From NCBI GenBank assembly GCA_963932145.1, contig CAWVQA010000114.1, forward strand, positions 95,329 to 159,328: a DNA stretch of 64,000 bases, read 5' to 3'. This DNA comes from Acanthosepion lycidas (lineage: Eukaryota; Mollusca; Cephalopoda; Sepiida; Sepiidae). Under the pieces are notes generated by a model, which made no database searches, was not told the DNA's origin, and saw only the letters and a program-made list of their open reading frames with translations. Position 1 is the first letter of the stretch. Each line of letters begins with the position of its first letter. The position numbers and the translations under genes were made by a program. Of this stretch, positions 1 to 10,520 are shown piece by piece.

Positions 1-2306
1 CAATAGCACTTATCTCAAGTTGCAAAATATATTGCCACTTCTCTGTGATGTATAAATATGGAAGGTAAATTTAGCAATAAAAAAAGATTTTTCCCTTCTT
101 TTTATGCAACTTCAGGGATCACATAGTAAACCTGTCACGTGACCACTGTAACTCTAAAGGGTTAGTACAGAAAATAACAAGCTTTTGTTTAGTAAGCATT
201 TGAACAACTCAAGGTAAATACTCTTCTCCTTTCCTGTCTGACCAACAGTTAATTTCTCCACAGTATTTCTGTCAGCTTTTTTCTCTCTTAGTATTTGTAG
301 TAATATTATCTGGAATTTTTATAAGATGAAGCATCGACAGTCATTAGTCAATTTTGACTTACTTAATTTCTATTGTTTTTCATCAAGTAGTATTAGTTTT
401 AAAAGCATTGAAAATTATAGTTTTCATCTTTTTGTTTCATCTTAATTTGACTTGCTTTTCAAAACAAGTATTTTGAATGTTAGTCTCTGATTAGAATTAA
501 ACAAAATGGATTGGAAATTAATTGTTGACAATGCTTCATTTGATAAAAAAGCAAATTCCAGTTATATTCCTCAATATACTCTTGCAAAGAATATTGATTT
601 GTGCTACAATAATTGCATAAAACATTCAGTTGGCATTTGTTTTTGCTGTTGAATGAAAAGAAAACTCAATCATAAACCATGTGGTATTTAATGGAGCTTA
701 AAAAACCAGGGTACATGTACACTGATATTTCTGAAGAAATGTTAGCTGCCTTCATTGGTATTTATGAAATGGCTTAATCTTCCATAAATAATTTAAAGAA
801 AGAACTGAATTTATTTGAATTTTTGTTAACATTATTTTTTTTAACTAATTGTTCACCTAAAACAAGGCTCAAGAGCTACTCAAGGTAGAGGGTTACTGTT
901 TGAAGTTGAGGCATGTAAGAAGAATAGGTAAAAATGGTTAACTCCCTGTATAGCTGTACTTTATACATAAGGTCACAAACAATATATTTTCATAAAAAAA
1001 AAAAAATATGAAAGATACATATTTATAGTAAAATTAATAAAAATTTATCCTCCGGGTCATATAGCAAAATTGAAAACATGGCACAGATTGTCAAAAAAGA
1101 TTTTTAAAATTAAAAAAAAAAAACAATTTGGTATGATTAATTTCATTTATTGAAAAGAAAAACAAGTTTTTACTTCTCATTTGATTTTCTTAGGTTATTT
1201 GTTTCAAAAATGCAGATACGTAATTATAATTTAACCATGAAATAAAATCATTCTCTTTAATTTATAAATAATTCAAAAGAATGATATTATTTCATGATTT
1301 GAATTTTTAATACTTAGATTTTGATATTAAACAAGCCATTTGACTCATAAAAAAACAACCAAACCAAATTGACATTTTAATTCTATTTTCTCTGCTGATA
1401 ACGTAGCACCTGGACATTCATGTATAAGATAAAGTTACATAATTCTGTTCTCTGATTTGTCAACAGAGAAGCTGTCTCAGCTAATCATTGGTTAATCAAA
1501 TTTTGTATGCATATTAATATCCTTTTGGACTATATACACATCACTAAAAAAAAAATATCTATTTTTCTCTGAATAATAACCATTTATTTTTAGCATCCAA
1601 TTCATACCCATGAATTTGTAGCAATCATACAGCAAGGCATCAGACTCTTCCTGTCTGATCTTCTGTGAGTGCCACCAATGGGAAGGGGGGGAAATTGAGC
1701 AGGAGAGTTAAATATGTAGAGAAATAAGTAGTCGTTCATCTGACAAACTTGTCTTTGCAATTGCAAAGCATTACCAGAATCACGTAGGAACAGTTGTGGA
1801 AAAGGAATACACTTTGTAAATAAAGAAAGTCACAGAAAAAATAGCAGTCATTACATTCATATTTAAATTACAAGATGAAAAATAAATGGTAAATTTGACA
1901 TTTAGAATTTTATTAAACACAATCTTATGTAATTGAAATAATTATAGAAATAATCCAAAATCAAAAACTAAATTGATGAAGCAATTGAAATCAATTTTTG
2001 TTAGCAATTTGTTTGACTGAAGAATGATATTAGCCCTGCATTTATCAATAGTCTGATACCATATATAACTATTTATTGATCTGTTCCATTTATTGATTTT
2101 GATGAATGTATATTGATCCAGCAGTTTGATTTTTTAATGCTAGAATATTAATTGAATAATTTCCTTTGTTTATGGCATTTTCAGTTTTGATTTGCTCATC
2201 CGACCATCTCATCTCCTCTTCATCAAAATGTTTGCTGGTGTATAGAATCAGAAAATAAAGTGACAGGTGACTCTGCATGTTGGTGTCTTATAAGGTGGGT
2301 ATGTTG
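1..2306. other. AT-rich gene-free flank
   Basis: No reading frame here shows a recognisable domain, and the longest open frames have the composition of random AT-rich DNA. I see short A and T runs (for example around 993-1007 and 1111-1123) but no tandem array, no tRNA-like cloverleaf and no clear transposon ends. It is best described as intergenic or intronic DNA, possibly containing old transposon remains too decayed to name by eye. An exon without a long open frame could be missed. Confidence 0.6.
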
Positions 2307-2810
2307 TTTTTTTTTTTTTTTTGTTTTTTTTTTAAGCATTTCACCCCATGCAAGGCGGAAGTCCTACTAGCACATAGGTGGTACAGTGAATGAGAGCAAG
2401 AGTAAAGTGGTGTGTTTGAGGAAAGGAGAAAGAGAAGGACAGGAAACTAGATCAAAGCATTAGAACATCTCTATTGACATATGCATATTTGAAGATTGTA
2501 GCTATTAGGGAAGCAACTAAAAGGAAAGGAGTTCCACAGATGGGAAGTGCAAGATAAGAAGGTATTCGAGTAGAAGAGACAGCTACATTTAATAATTTCA
2601 ACCTAGTAGCATGCTTGAATTCATGCAGTTTGGGAACCAGAGAATGTAGTTCATCAGAGCAGTTGCTGTGAAAATACTTGTAGAAAAGGCAGAGGGAAGC
2701 AAAGGTACATGTGTGAGAAAGTGACTGTAGATGAGATGCCAGATCAGGACCCATCATATCCTATTTCCGTCTCTGGATTCTGTTGAGGTCTTGTTACTTT
2801 TAGCTTTAAT
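2307..2810 (-). mobile_element. 5'-truncated LINE (non-LTR retrotransposon) relic with poly-A tail
   Basis: Read on the minus strand, about 2790-2440 encodes the carboxy end of a non-LTR reverse-transcriptase protein, after the polymerase domain. Visible words in order are LNRIQRRK, then (past an in-frame stop) DLASHL, SLSH, ASLCLFYKYF, CSDELHSLVP and a TR pair. This series is familiar from jockey/CR1/L2-like LINE proteins, where it precedes a stretch ending in RTxxLWNSLP. Here that stretch has decayed to a run around ICGTPFLL. The open part runs 2757-2452 (101 codons), and its Met is internal to the parent protein. About 120 bp of non-coding DNA follows, ending in an A-rich tail, seen as T runs at 2307-2333 on the plus strand. 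A 3' end with tail and no 5' part is the usual product of incomplete target-primed reverse transcription. The left and right limits of the coding relic are approximate. I found no confident target-site duplication. Confidence 0.75.
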
Positions 2811-2976
2811 CCAATCTAAACTTTTGTATTTCACAAACATTTTTTTTTAATTCAGGACACACTTGTAGAATAACTGAAATTCTGGGGCATACTTTAAATT
2901 TTAATAAGGAAATCATTAATCATGAAATTTGAAAATAGGAAAATAATACAGAGGTCTCCTGAAATAAGCATTAATT

Positions 2977-2978
<2 letters not shown>
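2811..2978. other. AT-rich spacer between two LINE relics
   Basis: This stretch lies between the coding remains of one minus-strand LINE and the poly-T run that probably ends the next. It may be the 5' part of the first insertion or old host sequence. It contains an 8-base T run near 2841 and nothing else that I can identify. Confidence 0.4.
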
Positions 2979-3013
<35 letters not shown>

Positions 3014-3565
3014 CATTACATTGCTTGGTGTCTTTAACTTTTAAAAAGAAAGATTTTTTTTAAATATAAAAATGATCCATAAATTACTGTTCTGTTAATG
3101 TGGGGCACACCTTGATATCTTTCAGGGAACATTGATGTGAATGAAAGCACCAACTGATAAACAAGGATCTGAAATAATAAATGATAAAGCTATAAGTTAC
3201 AATCTACTCAAAGATTCCTTGAAAGAAGTTAATGGCAAAAGCTTAAAAGCTGACTTCCTCTCTTCATGATGTAGGCAATCATGGCTCTCCACAACTTCCT
3301 ATCCTTCATAGCTCTTAATAATTCTTCTTTTTGTTATTTCTCCTAAACCTTGTTCCATTTACTCAAGCTTACTAAATAGGTTATACATTGTTTTCCTCTG
3401 TCCCACTTGCCTTCTTTACTCATTATGTGCCAAGGAAATTTCAACAGTCAACTTGTGTTAAGAATAAGTTTCCTTCTGGTTTCCATTTTCTCTAAAACTT
3501 TATTCTTACTTGTTACTTACATATTCAGTCCTTGGTATCCTCAGTATCCTTCTGTAGAATCACGT
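2979..3565 (-). mobile_element. RTE/BovB-like LINE 3' end relic
   Basis: On the minus strand, about 3565-3250 encodes, over more than one frame, the carboxy end of an RTE-clade LINE protein. Readable words in order are FYRRILRIPRTEYVSNK (near 3560-3510), KWDRGKQ (near 3410-3390), MEQGLGE (near 3360) and RKLWRAMIAYIMKR (near 3301-3260). The order RRxLRI, G-K-x-D-R-G-x-Q, then D-R-x-x-W-R-A matches the end of BovB/RTE proteins. Several in-frame stops and at least one frameshift separate these words, so the copy is dead. About 230 bp of AT-rich sequence follows, then 32 consecutive T (plus strand 2979-3010), which I read as its poly-A tail. The assignment of this tail to this element is inference. 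It lies in the same orientation as the LINE relic at 2307-2810. Confidence 0.72.
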
Positions 3566-4244
3566 TTCCGTTTTTTGAGGTCTCATCATTTTTCAGTGTT
3601 AAATTCTTTAATGTCTGTTAAGTGATAATACTAGAATATTGAATAATAAGTAATTTCATTTAATTAATTAGTTAAATATTATTGTGTTTTTATGCTCAGT
3701 CAGTAAAGATCCACGGTCATTTTTCAGTAAATTTGCATATTAAGCCCCAGAAACCAATTGTAATGAAAATTTCCATTCTGGTGTAAATGTACATGATTAT
3801 TCAAAAAATACCAATAAAAGTTTGCAGACAAATATGGTTTAGGAGTTACCATCAATGGTGAGTACTATGCCAACTTGCTGAGGCAGTTATAGCTCATAAA
3901 TATAACATACTTTAAATAAATATATATATATATATAGTAAGTAATCCAAGTGAACCCTTAGTATAAAATATTAAAACTGATCCACAGAAGAGAGCTCAAT
4001 ATATTTTTATAGAGCAAACATGAATTACTGTAGATAAAATTCAATACCCCATATGATATATAGCCATTTCACCCAGAATGGGCTTGTCTTTTTAAATACA
4101 TTTACTCTTAGTTGTGAATTTCCCTCCTCTTTCTTCGTATTTACAAAATCATTGATTTATTTCTTTATCTAACTCCTTGGTGTTGACAAGCTGGTTCTGG
4201 GTAAAATGGCTCTTTATCCTATGGGGTATTGAATTTTATTTACT

Positions 4245-4246
<2 letters not shown>
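3566..4246. other. AT-rich non-coding stretch
   Basis: No gene is supported. It contains a short TA run at about 3921-3936. The first part could be the more decayed upstream portion of the RTE relic, but I cannot read protein words there. Confidence 0.5.

Positions 4247-4291
<45 letters not shown>
4247..4291. repeat. (TA)n microsatellite
   Basis: There are 45 bases of alternating T and A without interruption. An open frame that crosses it (4177-4365) owes its Tyr-Ile run to this repeat and is not evidence of a gene. Confidence 0.97.
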
Positions 4292-4295
<4 letters not shown>

Positions 4296-5157
4296 CAAAA
4301 GTCTGAAGCCACCCCCAGCATTAGCATGGGAAGAACTTGATAAAATAGTGAAAAAAATGAAATAGCGTCATCAGAAAAATGGATTCTCTTTTAACCAAAT
4401 CTATATCAATAAGAGAGAACTTAATTTATATTAGTCACATGGATATTGGATTAATTCAAGAAACTCCTTAGTAACCCATTAGATAAAACCGTGATATTAC
4501 TGAGACATTTGGGATAGGATAGTGGATGGTTTCCTTCTTTGGGAGTGAGAATAGTATAATGGTGATAATTAATTGCCAATACCATTAGAATAAACGGTAC
4601 CCTGCATGATTTCACCCTCGCGCACTTGTGGGAAAGGACTCTGTCAGATATCTCATAATACAAAATATGTAAAGGTCTAGCTGTAGATGCCATGAAATGT
4701 TGCTTTGTTGATCTGACTCTCAAGAGAATGCTTATCCAATCCCAACAATCTTAACCTGTTTGAGTCTAGAGTCAACAGTTATCTTCCCTATATATGCTCA
4801 TAAACTGAGTGGCTTTTGAGCCTTGCACAGGGTTAACGTTATTCTAAAAAAAAAAAAAAAAGGGAAAAAACATCATGCAACTGTTGTTATTCAAATGTAA
4901 TGCATGAATGAGGCTGCTGGCAACAGAAAATGATGAGAATGATACAATGAAAGGCAATGTAATTCAATGCCAGTGCTACTCAACCTATCAGCCTGTGCAT
5001 TGTATAATACACACTGCATTCTACAGAGTTTTAGAGTTGTTAACCCACAAGGGTACCATTATTGAGAATACAGCTTCAGTTACTTCATCTGGATCAGCAA
5101 ACATTGGTCTGTCAAAGACTAGCACCATGTCTCTTGACCATTTCCAATTCTTTTGGA
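4292..5157. other. Non-coding stretch, possibly more LINE debris
   Basis: Just right of the TA repeat, the plus strand reads PPALAWEELDKIVKKMK before a stop. The E-E-x-D-K-x-x-x-K-M-K pattern resembles the segment just before the reverse-transcriptase domain of RTE-type LINEs, but it is too short to call. An A run lies at 4846-4861. The open frame at 4908-5168 shows no domain that I recognise. Confidence 0.4.
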
Positions 5158-5299
5158 CAGACATTTGAGTCTGGACAAATGGATAGAGAAACAAATACTT
5201 CAAAGAGAAAAGGAAAGCATATAGGAGCAAGTATTATTCTGAGCAACCAAAGAAAGTTGTAGAGAGCCATAATTGCCCACATTCTGAAGAGACATAGCA
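5158..5299 (+). mobile_element. RTE-like LINE carboxy-end relic, second copy
   Basis: The plus strand reads GQMDRE near 5176-5193 and then QRKL-stop-RAIIAHILKRHSM followed by a stop at about 5247-5303. This matches, word for word in order, the tail of the relic at 2979-3565 (KWDRGKQ, then RKLWRAMIAYIMKR). The stop in the second word sits where the other copy has Trp, a TGG to TAG change. About 45 bases of purine-rich sequence separate the two words, where the other copy has more, so an internal deletion is likely. It is opposite in orientation to the first RTE copy. The upstream extent is unknown. Confidence 0.6.
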
Positions 5300-5989
5300 T
5301 GTAGGGAGAGAGAGTGAGAGAGTATTTTAATATTGTAAATGATTTCACGATCCTACTGTATTCAAATTACACTTAAATTTCCATTTTTAAAATAAACATT
5401 TTGTGTTGATTAATGATGAACTTTTCCAAATTATGGACAATCCTTTGCAGACAAAGACAAAATTTCAATCACCCTGTATATTTAAGGATGTGAGCTCTTA
5501 TAATTGTTTTTATTTATCGATAATTGTTTTCATTGTATGAGTATTGCTTCAAGAATGATAAGAATTTGATTTTACTAGTATTTGGCATTGTTTTTGAGTA
5601 GATGTTTAATGTTACTATGAGATCCTGATGCTGTTTATTAATGTTATCTGATGGTACTCTGCTCCAGTAGGTGGCAGGTAAGTCCTCATGAGAATGTGGT
5701 ATATCCTATATTAGAAGTTTCATGCTTTTGAATTACAGAGAAACATTCGCTGAGTGGGTAAGTATATTCATACACAAAATTAATCTTATTAAGGACTTGG
5801 AAGTTTAGGATATATTACATTTAATGAATAAGTTGAGAGTTTTGGATTTTTTATATTAAATAATGAATCTAATGTATTTATTTTATCGACTGGTTTTATA
5901 TATCTATGTATGAACTTTTTAATTGCTGTTTTGAGATTTTTGTAAATATGGTGCATTTGATTTTGATAATATATGTTAATAGCATTATT
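5300..5989. other. AT-rich non-coding stretch
   Basis: A short GA-rich run lies at about 5308-5322, just after the LINE relic. A 10-12 base word ending in ATAATTGTTTT occurs twice near 5500-5530. No gene or named element is visible. Confidence 0.5.
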
Positions 5990-6126
5990 GTCATTATTAT
6001 TTTTATAACTATGGTTTTATTGGCTAAAATTGTTGTTTAAATGAAATTTGATTTGTTTTGTCATTATTTTTATAACTATGGTTTTATTGCCTAAAATTGT
6101 TGTTTAAATGAAATTTGATTTGTTTA
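5990..6126. repeat. Tandem duplication, unit 67-70 bp, two copies
   Basis: Copy 1 is about 5990-6059 and copy 2 about 6060-6126. They are nearly identical. Copy 2 lacks three bases near its start and differs at one G/C position. The high identity suggests a recent local duplication. No coding potential is evident. Confidence 0.9.
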
Positions 6127-6162
6127 TCAACTACATAATTGGGGGCCCCCATTATTGATAAA
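6123..6162. other. Imperfect palindrome around GGGGGCCCCC
   Basis: A perfect 10-base palindrome of five G and five C (6141-6150) sits inside complementary arms TTTATCAA (6123-6130) and TTGATAAA (6155-6162). The outer arms are centred about 3 bases left of the G/C core, so a single perfect hairpin is not formed. Ten G/C bases in a row are striking in such AT-rich DNA. Confidence 0.7.
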
Positions 6163-6583
6163 TGTTAGTTGTATATTATTTAATTTTTTTAATGAATATT
6201 GTTTTGGATAAAGAAATGATTTTAGCTCTTTGGATTCAGTTATTAATGACAGCAGATGGATATTTTTCAGGCCACTCACTATCATACTTTATAAAACAAG
6301 AGTTAGAATTAGTAGATGTTTTATATAGAGAAGTAGTGTTTGGGCTTGTGCCACTTCAAAGCTACAAGATATAGTGAAATTATCATAGAGTAAATGAGAA
6401 TATCTAGAAATGGGATATTTTCAATCAATATTTAATTAAAAAATTGAACATTATAATGTAATTATTTTAATGTTCTGTAATGACATTACGAGATTTGGTT
6501 TGGGTAAAGATGTAATTTTATTGAATGATTTGCTAACTTAGTTGGACATAAAAATGTGATAAAGGAAAGAGTGATTTTGGGTG
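6163..6583. other. AT-rich stretch with a small inverted repeat
   Basis: GAACATTA at 6446-6453 and its complement TAATGTTC at 6468-6475 form an 8-base inverted repeat with a 14-base loop. The open frame at 6162-6374 has no recognisable domain. Nothing else is seen. Confidence 0.4.

Positions 6584-6627
<44 letters not shown>
6584..6627. repeat. (CA)n(TA)n compound microsatellite
   Basis: About 12 CA units pass directly into about 10 TA units. The repeat lies some 50 bp left of the first recognisable piece of the 400-bp tandem repeat, so it marks the outer side of the satellite region. Confidence 0.97.
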
Positions 6628-6676
6628 AAGGGTGTACAAAAAAACTGAAGTGTGATATGTACGCTATTAGCTGAAA

Positions 6677-8324
6677 ATTGATATGGAATTTTACTCTGTA
6701 AGTATAAAATTATTTTTCAGTGGGATGAATAGGAAAAATTTGGTAAGTGATGAAGACGCATCTTCTTAGGGGTTTTCTTGAAATTTTTAGTGCAGCCCAA
6801 AACTGGGGGATCAGCCATATTTCGCTTCATTTTAAATATTTTCCATTGAATGAAATATTTCGAAAATTGGTTTTAAATTGTAGGAAATTTGTCAATTACT
6901 CCATATATAACAGGATTTTTCATTTGGTTGAATAGAGGGAACTGCAGGTATGAGGATGTTGAGCCATGTTTTGGGGTTTGATTTCATAATTTAAAGTGTC
7001 CAAAAACCGGGTTGCTATATTCCACTTGATTTCAAATTTTGGTTTTCTATGGAATAATTATAAAATTGATAACAAATGTTAAGACATTTCTTCCTTAATC
7101 AATGTTTAAAATTTTTTTCCAGTAGCTTGAATAGGGAAAACATGGGGTTCGATGAAGTTGCAACTTCACTAAGGGGTTTTATTGAAATATTTAGTGCAGC
7201 CCAAAACTGGGGATCAGTCATATTCCACTTCATTTTAATTTTTTTCCATTAAACGAAATATTTTCAAAATAGGTATCAAACTGTAGGAAATTTATTAATT
7301 AATCCATGTCTACAAGGGTTTTTCATTTGGCTGAATAGAGCAGGGTGGAGGTTCGACCATGTCGAGACATGTCTCTGTCGTCTACCTTTAAAATTAAAGG
7401 CATACTAAAAACGCTTTGCTTGATGAATCTGGAATACCACTTTTTCGTTTCTATAGAATACTTATAAAATTGATATCAAATGTTATGGATTTTTTTCCTT
7501 AATCCAGGTTTAAAATTTTTTTTCAGTCAGTTGAATAGGGACAACATGGGATTGGATGAAGTGGCAACTTGTTAGGGGATTTGTGGGAATTTTTAGTGCA
7601 GCCCAAAACTGGGGGATCAGTCATATTTCACTTTTAAAAAATTTTTTTACATTGAATAAATTTTTTAAAAATTGGTATTAAATTGTAGAATATTTATTAA
7701 TTAATCCATGTCTACAAAGATTATATATTTTGTTGAATAGAGCAAAGTGGAGGTGCAACCATGTCTTTGGCATACACTTTGAAAATTTACGTCATCCAAA
7801 AACCGGTTTGCTTGAGGACTCCGGATTTCAACTTTTTTACGTCTATAGAAAAGTTATCAAATTGATATCAAATGTTAAGTAATTACTTGCTTAATCCATG
7901 TTGGAAAAAATTTTTTCAGTCGTTTGAATAGGACTTTTGATAAGGGATTTGTTGCAATTTTAATAAGGCCCAAAACTGGGGGACCAGTCAAATTTCAATT
8001 CTTTTTATTTTTTTTCCATTAAATAAAATATTTAAAAATTAGTATTGTAGGAAATTTATTAATACATCCATGACTACAAGGATTTTTCATTTGGTTGAAT
8101 AGAGCAAAGTGCAGCTTTGACAATGTCACTGTTGTGTTCTTTAACAATGAAGGTGTCCGAAAACCGGTGCGCTCAATGGGTCTGCATTTCTTAATTTCTT
8201 GCTTAATCCATGTATAAAAGAATTTTTCCAGTTGCTTAAGTATAGACAATGTGGCGTTTGATGATATGTCGACTTGTGTTAGTGGATTTGTTGGGATTTT
8301 CATGAGGCCCAAAACTGGGGGATC
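6677..8324. repeat. Tandem repeat of about 400 bp with dimeric internal structure
   Basis: Units set by the CAG before a GAATAGG-like word are 6718-7119 (402 bp), 7120-7523 (404), 7524-7916 (393), 7917-8228 (312, lacking about 80 bp of its second half) and 8229-8324 (first 96 bp only). A tail of a preceding unit is visible at about 6677-6717. Every first half carries GCCCAAAACTGGGG or a close form. Each unit splits into two related halves of about 200 bp: in the first, 6718-6920 and 6921-7119. Both halves start near CA-x-TxGxTGAATAG, carry a CCAAAAACYGG-like word near the middle, and end in TTAATCCATG followed by a T-rich run. The units differ at many positions, so this is an old array. I do not recognise the family. 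No coding function is supported, and the open frame at 8019-8312 is incidental. Confidence 0.9.
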
Positions 8325-8918
8325 AAAATTTTTTATTCATATTGATTTTATTATTAATTCTAATGTAGTTAGATGAATAAGAAAAGAAAAAAAAAACAAT
8401 TGCAATTCTTTTCATGCAAGATATATGCCTTAAATCAGACATCGAACATTGCAGTCTTAGGCCCTAGTAGTAATAGAAGTCTCAAAAATGCCAATTTCCA
8501 AAATGATTTAATTGTACTCAATTTATTATTGATTCTTATAAAGTTAGATGCATGAGAAAAGAAAAAAGCAATTGCAGTCCATTTCGTACAAGACATATGC
8601 CTTAAATCAGACATCGAACATTGCAATTTTAGGCCCTAGTAGTAATAGACGTCTCAAAAATGTCAATTTCCAACATTTTTTATTCATATTGATTTTAATA
8701 TTGATTTATATAGTTAGATGAGTATAAAAAGAAAAAAACATTTACAATAATTTTCATACAAGATATATGCCTTAAATCAGACATTGAAGATTGCAGTTTT
8801 AGCCCCGAGTAGTAATAGAAGACTCAAAAATGCTGATTTCCAAAATTTTTTATTTGTACTCTTTTTATTATTGATTTTTATGAAGTTAGATGCATCAGAA
8901 AAAAAAAAAAAAACAAAA
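8325..8918. repeat. Diverged satellite units of about 172 bp, related to the main array
   Basis: Three full units and one partial unit are tandem here. The word ATGCCTTAAATC occurs at 8425, 8597 and 8767, which gives periods of 172 and 170. Aligned with the 180-bp monomer, both have in order TTAGATGCA, CAAGA-x-A-ATGCCTTAAATC, a GAA-x-x-TTxA stretch, a GGYCCC-x-AGT word, GTxTC followed by an A run, and GTCAATT/GTCGATT. I therefore take these units as ancient relatives of the main satellite. They lack the 180-bp family's TTGAAGCTTCAA palindrome. The last unit is cut off inside an A-rich run at about 8899-8918 and joins the main array there. The open frames at 8373-8555 and 8435-8626 fall in these repeats and are incidental. 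Confidence 0.85.
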
Positions 8919-10520
8919 GTCGATTTAAAATTGTAATTTTTGATAGGTATATTTTTAGCTTATTCGACGTAAGATGAGTTGGAGAATCAGATAAACCCCA
9001 CTTCCGCTAGCCTAGCTGCAAGAGAAATGCCTTAAATCGTCGTTTGAAGCTTCAGCTTTCGGTCCCCAGTTCGCGTTATTTGGGTATCGAAAAAAAAAAG
9101 TCGATTTAAAATTGTAATTTGTGATAGGTATATTTTTAGCTTTTTCGACATAAGATGAGTTGGAGAAACAGATAAAACTACTTCCGGTAGCCTAGCTGCA
9201 AGAGAAGTGCCTTAAATCGTCGTTTGAAGCTTCAGCTTTCGGTCCCCAGTTGGCGTTATTTGGGTATCGAAAAAAAAAGTGGATTTAAAATTGTATTTTT
9301 TGGTAGGCAATTTATTGGCTTATTAAATGCAGTATGAGTTGAAGAATCAGATAAACCCACTTCCGGTAGCCTAGTTGAAAGAGAAATGCCTTAAATCGCC
9401 GTTTGAAGCTTCAACTTTGGGTCCCCAGTTCGCGTTATTTGGGTATCGAAAAAAAAAGTAGATTTAAATTTGTAATTTTTGATAGGTATATTTTTAGCTT
9501 ATTCCACGTAAGATGAGTTGTAGAATCAGATAAACATCACTTCCGGTAGCCTAGCTGCAAGAGTAATGCCTTAAATCGTCGTTTGAAGCTTCAACTTTGG
9601 GTCCCCATTTCGCGTCATTTGGGTATCGAAAAAAAAGTCAATTTAAAATTATCACTTTTGGTAGGCATTTTATTGGCTTATTAGATGCAGTATGAGTTGG
9701 AGAATAAGATAAACCCCACTTCCGGTAGCCAAGCTGCAAGAGAAATGCCTTAAATCATCGTTTGAAGCTTCAACTTTGGGACCCCAGTTCCCCTTATTTA
9801 GGCATCTTTAAAATTGTAATTTTTCGTAGGCATTTTATTGGCTTATTAGATGCAGTATGAGTTGGTGAATCAGATAAACCCCACATTCGGTAGCCTAGCT
9901 GCAAGAGAAATGCCTTAAATCTCCGTTTGAAGGTTCAACTTTGGGTTCCCAGTCCGCGTTATTTCGGTATCGTTAAAAAAAGTCGATTTAAGATTGTCAT
10001 TTTTGGTAGGCATTTTATTGGCTTATTAGATGCAGTATGAGTTGGTGAATCAGAGAAACCCCACATTCGGTAGAATATTTGCAGAGAAATGCCTTAAATC
10101 GCCGTTTGAAGCTACAACTTTGGATTCGGAGTTCGCGTTATTTGGGTATCGAAAAAAAAAGTCGATTTAAAATTGTCATTTTTGGTAGGAATTTTATTGG
10201 CTTATTAGACGCAGTATGAGTTGGTGAATCAGATATTCCTCACATTCGGTAGCTTAGCTGCAAGAGAAATGCCTTAAATCGCCGTTTGAAGCTTCAAATT
10301 TGGGATCCCAGTTCACGTTATTTGGGTATCGTAAAAAAAAAGTTGATTTAAAATTGTCATTTTGGTAGGCATTTTAATGGCTTATTAGATGCACAATGAT
10401 TTGGAGAATCAGATAAACCCCATTTCCGGTAGCCTAGCTGCAGGAGAAATGCCTTAAATCGCCGTTTGAAGCTTCAACTTTGGGTTCCCAGTTCACGTTA
10501 TTTGGGTATCGAAAAAAAAA
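8919..10520. repeat. Outermost, most diverged monomers of the 180-bp array
   Basis: Nine monomers mostly start GTCGATTTAAAATTG and carry ATTGGCTTATTA and AAATCGCCG/AAATCGTCG. Most have GATGCAGTATGAG where later monomers have GATGCACAATGAG, although the last one, from 10342, already has GATGCACAATGA. Lengths vary: starts lie at 8919, 9100, 9279, 9458, 9637, about 9810, 9982, 10161 and 10342. The unit boundary near 9807 has lost the A run and part of the GTCGAT word. This is the expected decay of monomers at an array edge, beyond the reach of homogenisation. Confidence 0.9.

Noticed and set aside
4177-4365. Open frame of 62 codons across the TA repeat
   Set aside because: Its middle third is the Tyr-Ile translation of (TA)n. 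The right end only weakly recalls an RTE segment.
4451-4723. Minus-strand open frame of 90 codons
   Set aside because: No domain, signal or repeat recognised, and the composition fits chance in AT-rich DNA. Splice sites could not be supported.
4908-5348. Several overlapping open frames on both strands
   Set aside because: No known domain. The right part is explained by the RTE-like LINE tail, and frames on opposite strands overlap as expected by chance.
6677-8918. Homology between the 400-bp halves and the 172/180-bp family
   Set aside because: I compared words such as CCAAAAACCGG with CCCCACTTCCGG and found no ordered series of matches, so I keep them as separate families.
1-8918. Telomere repeats near the satellite
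   Set aside because: No TTAGGG, TTAGG or similar tandem run is present in the window.
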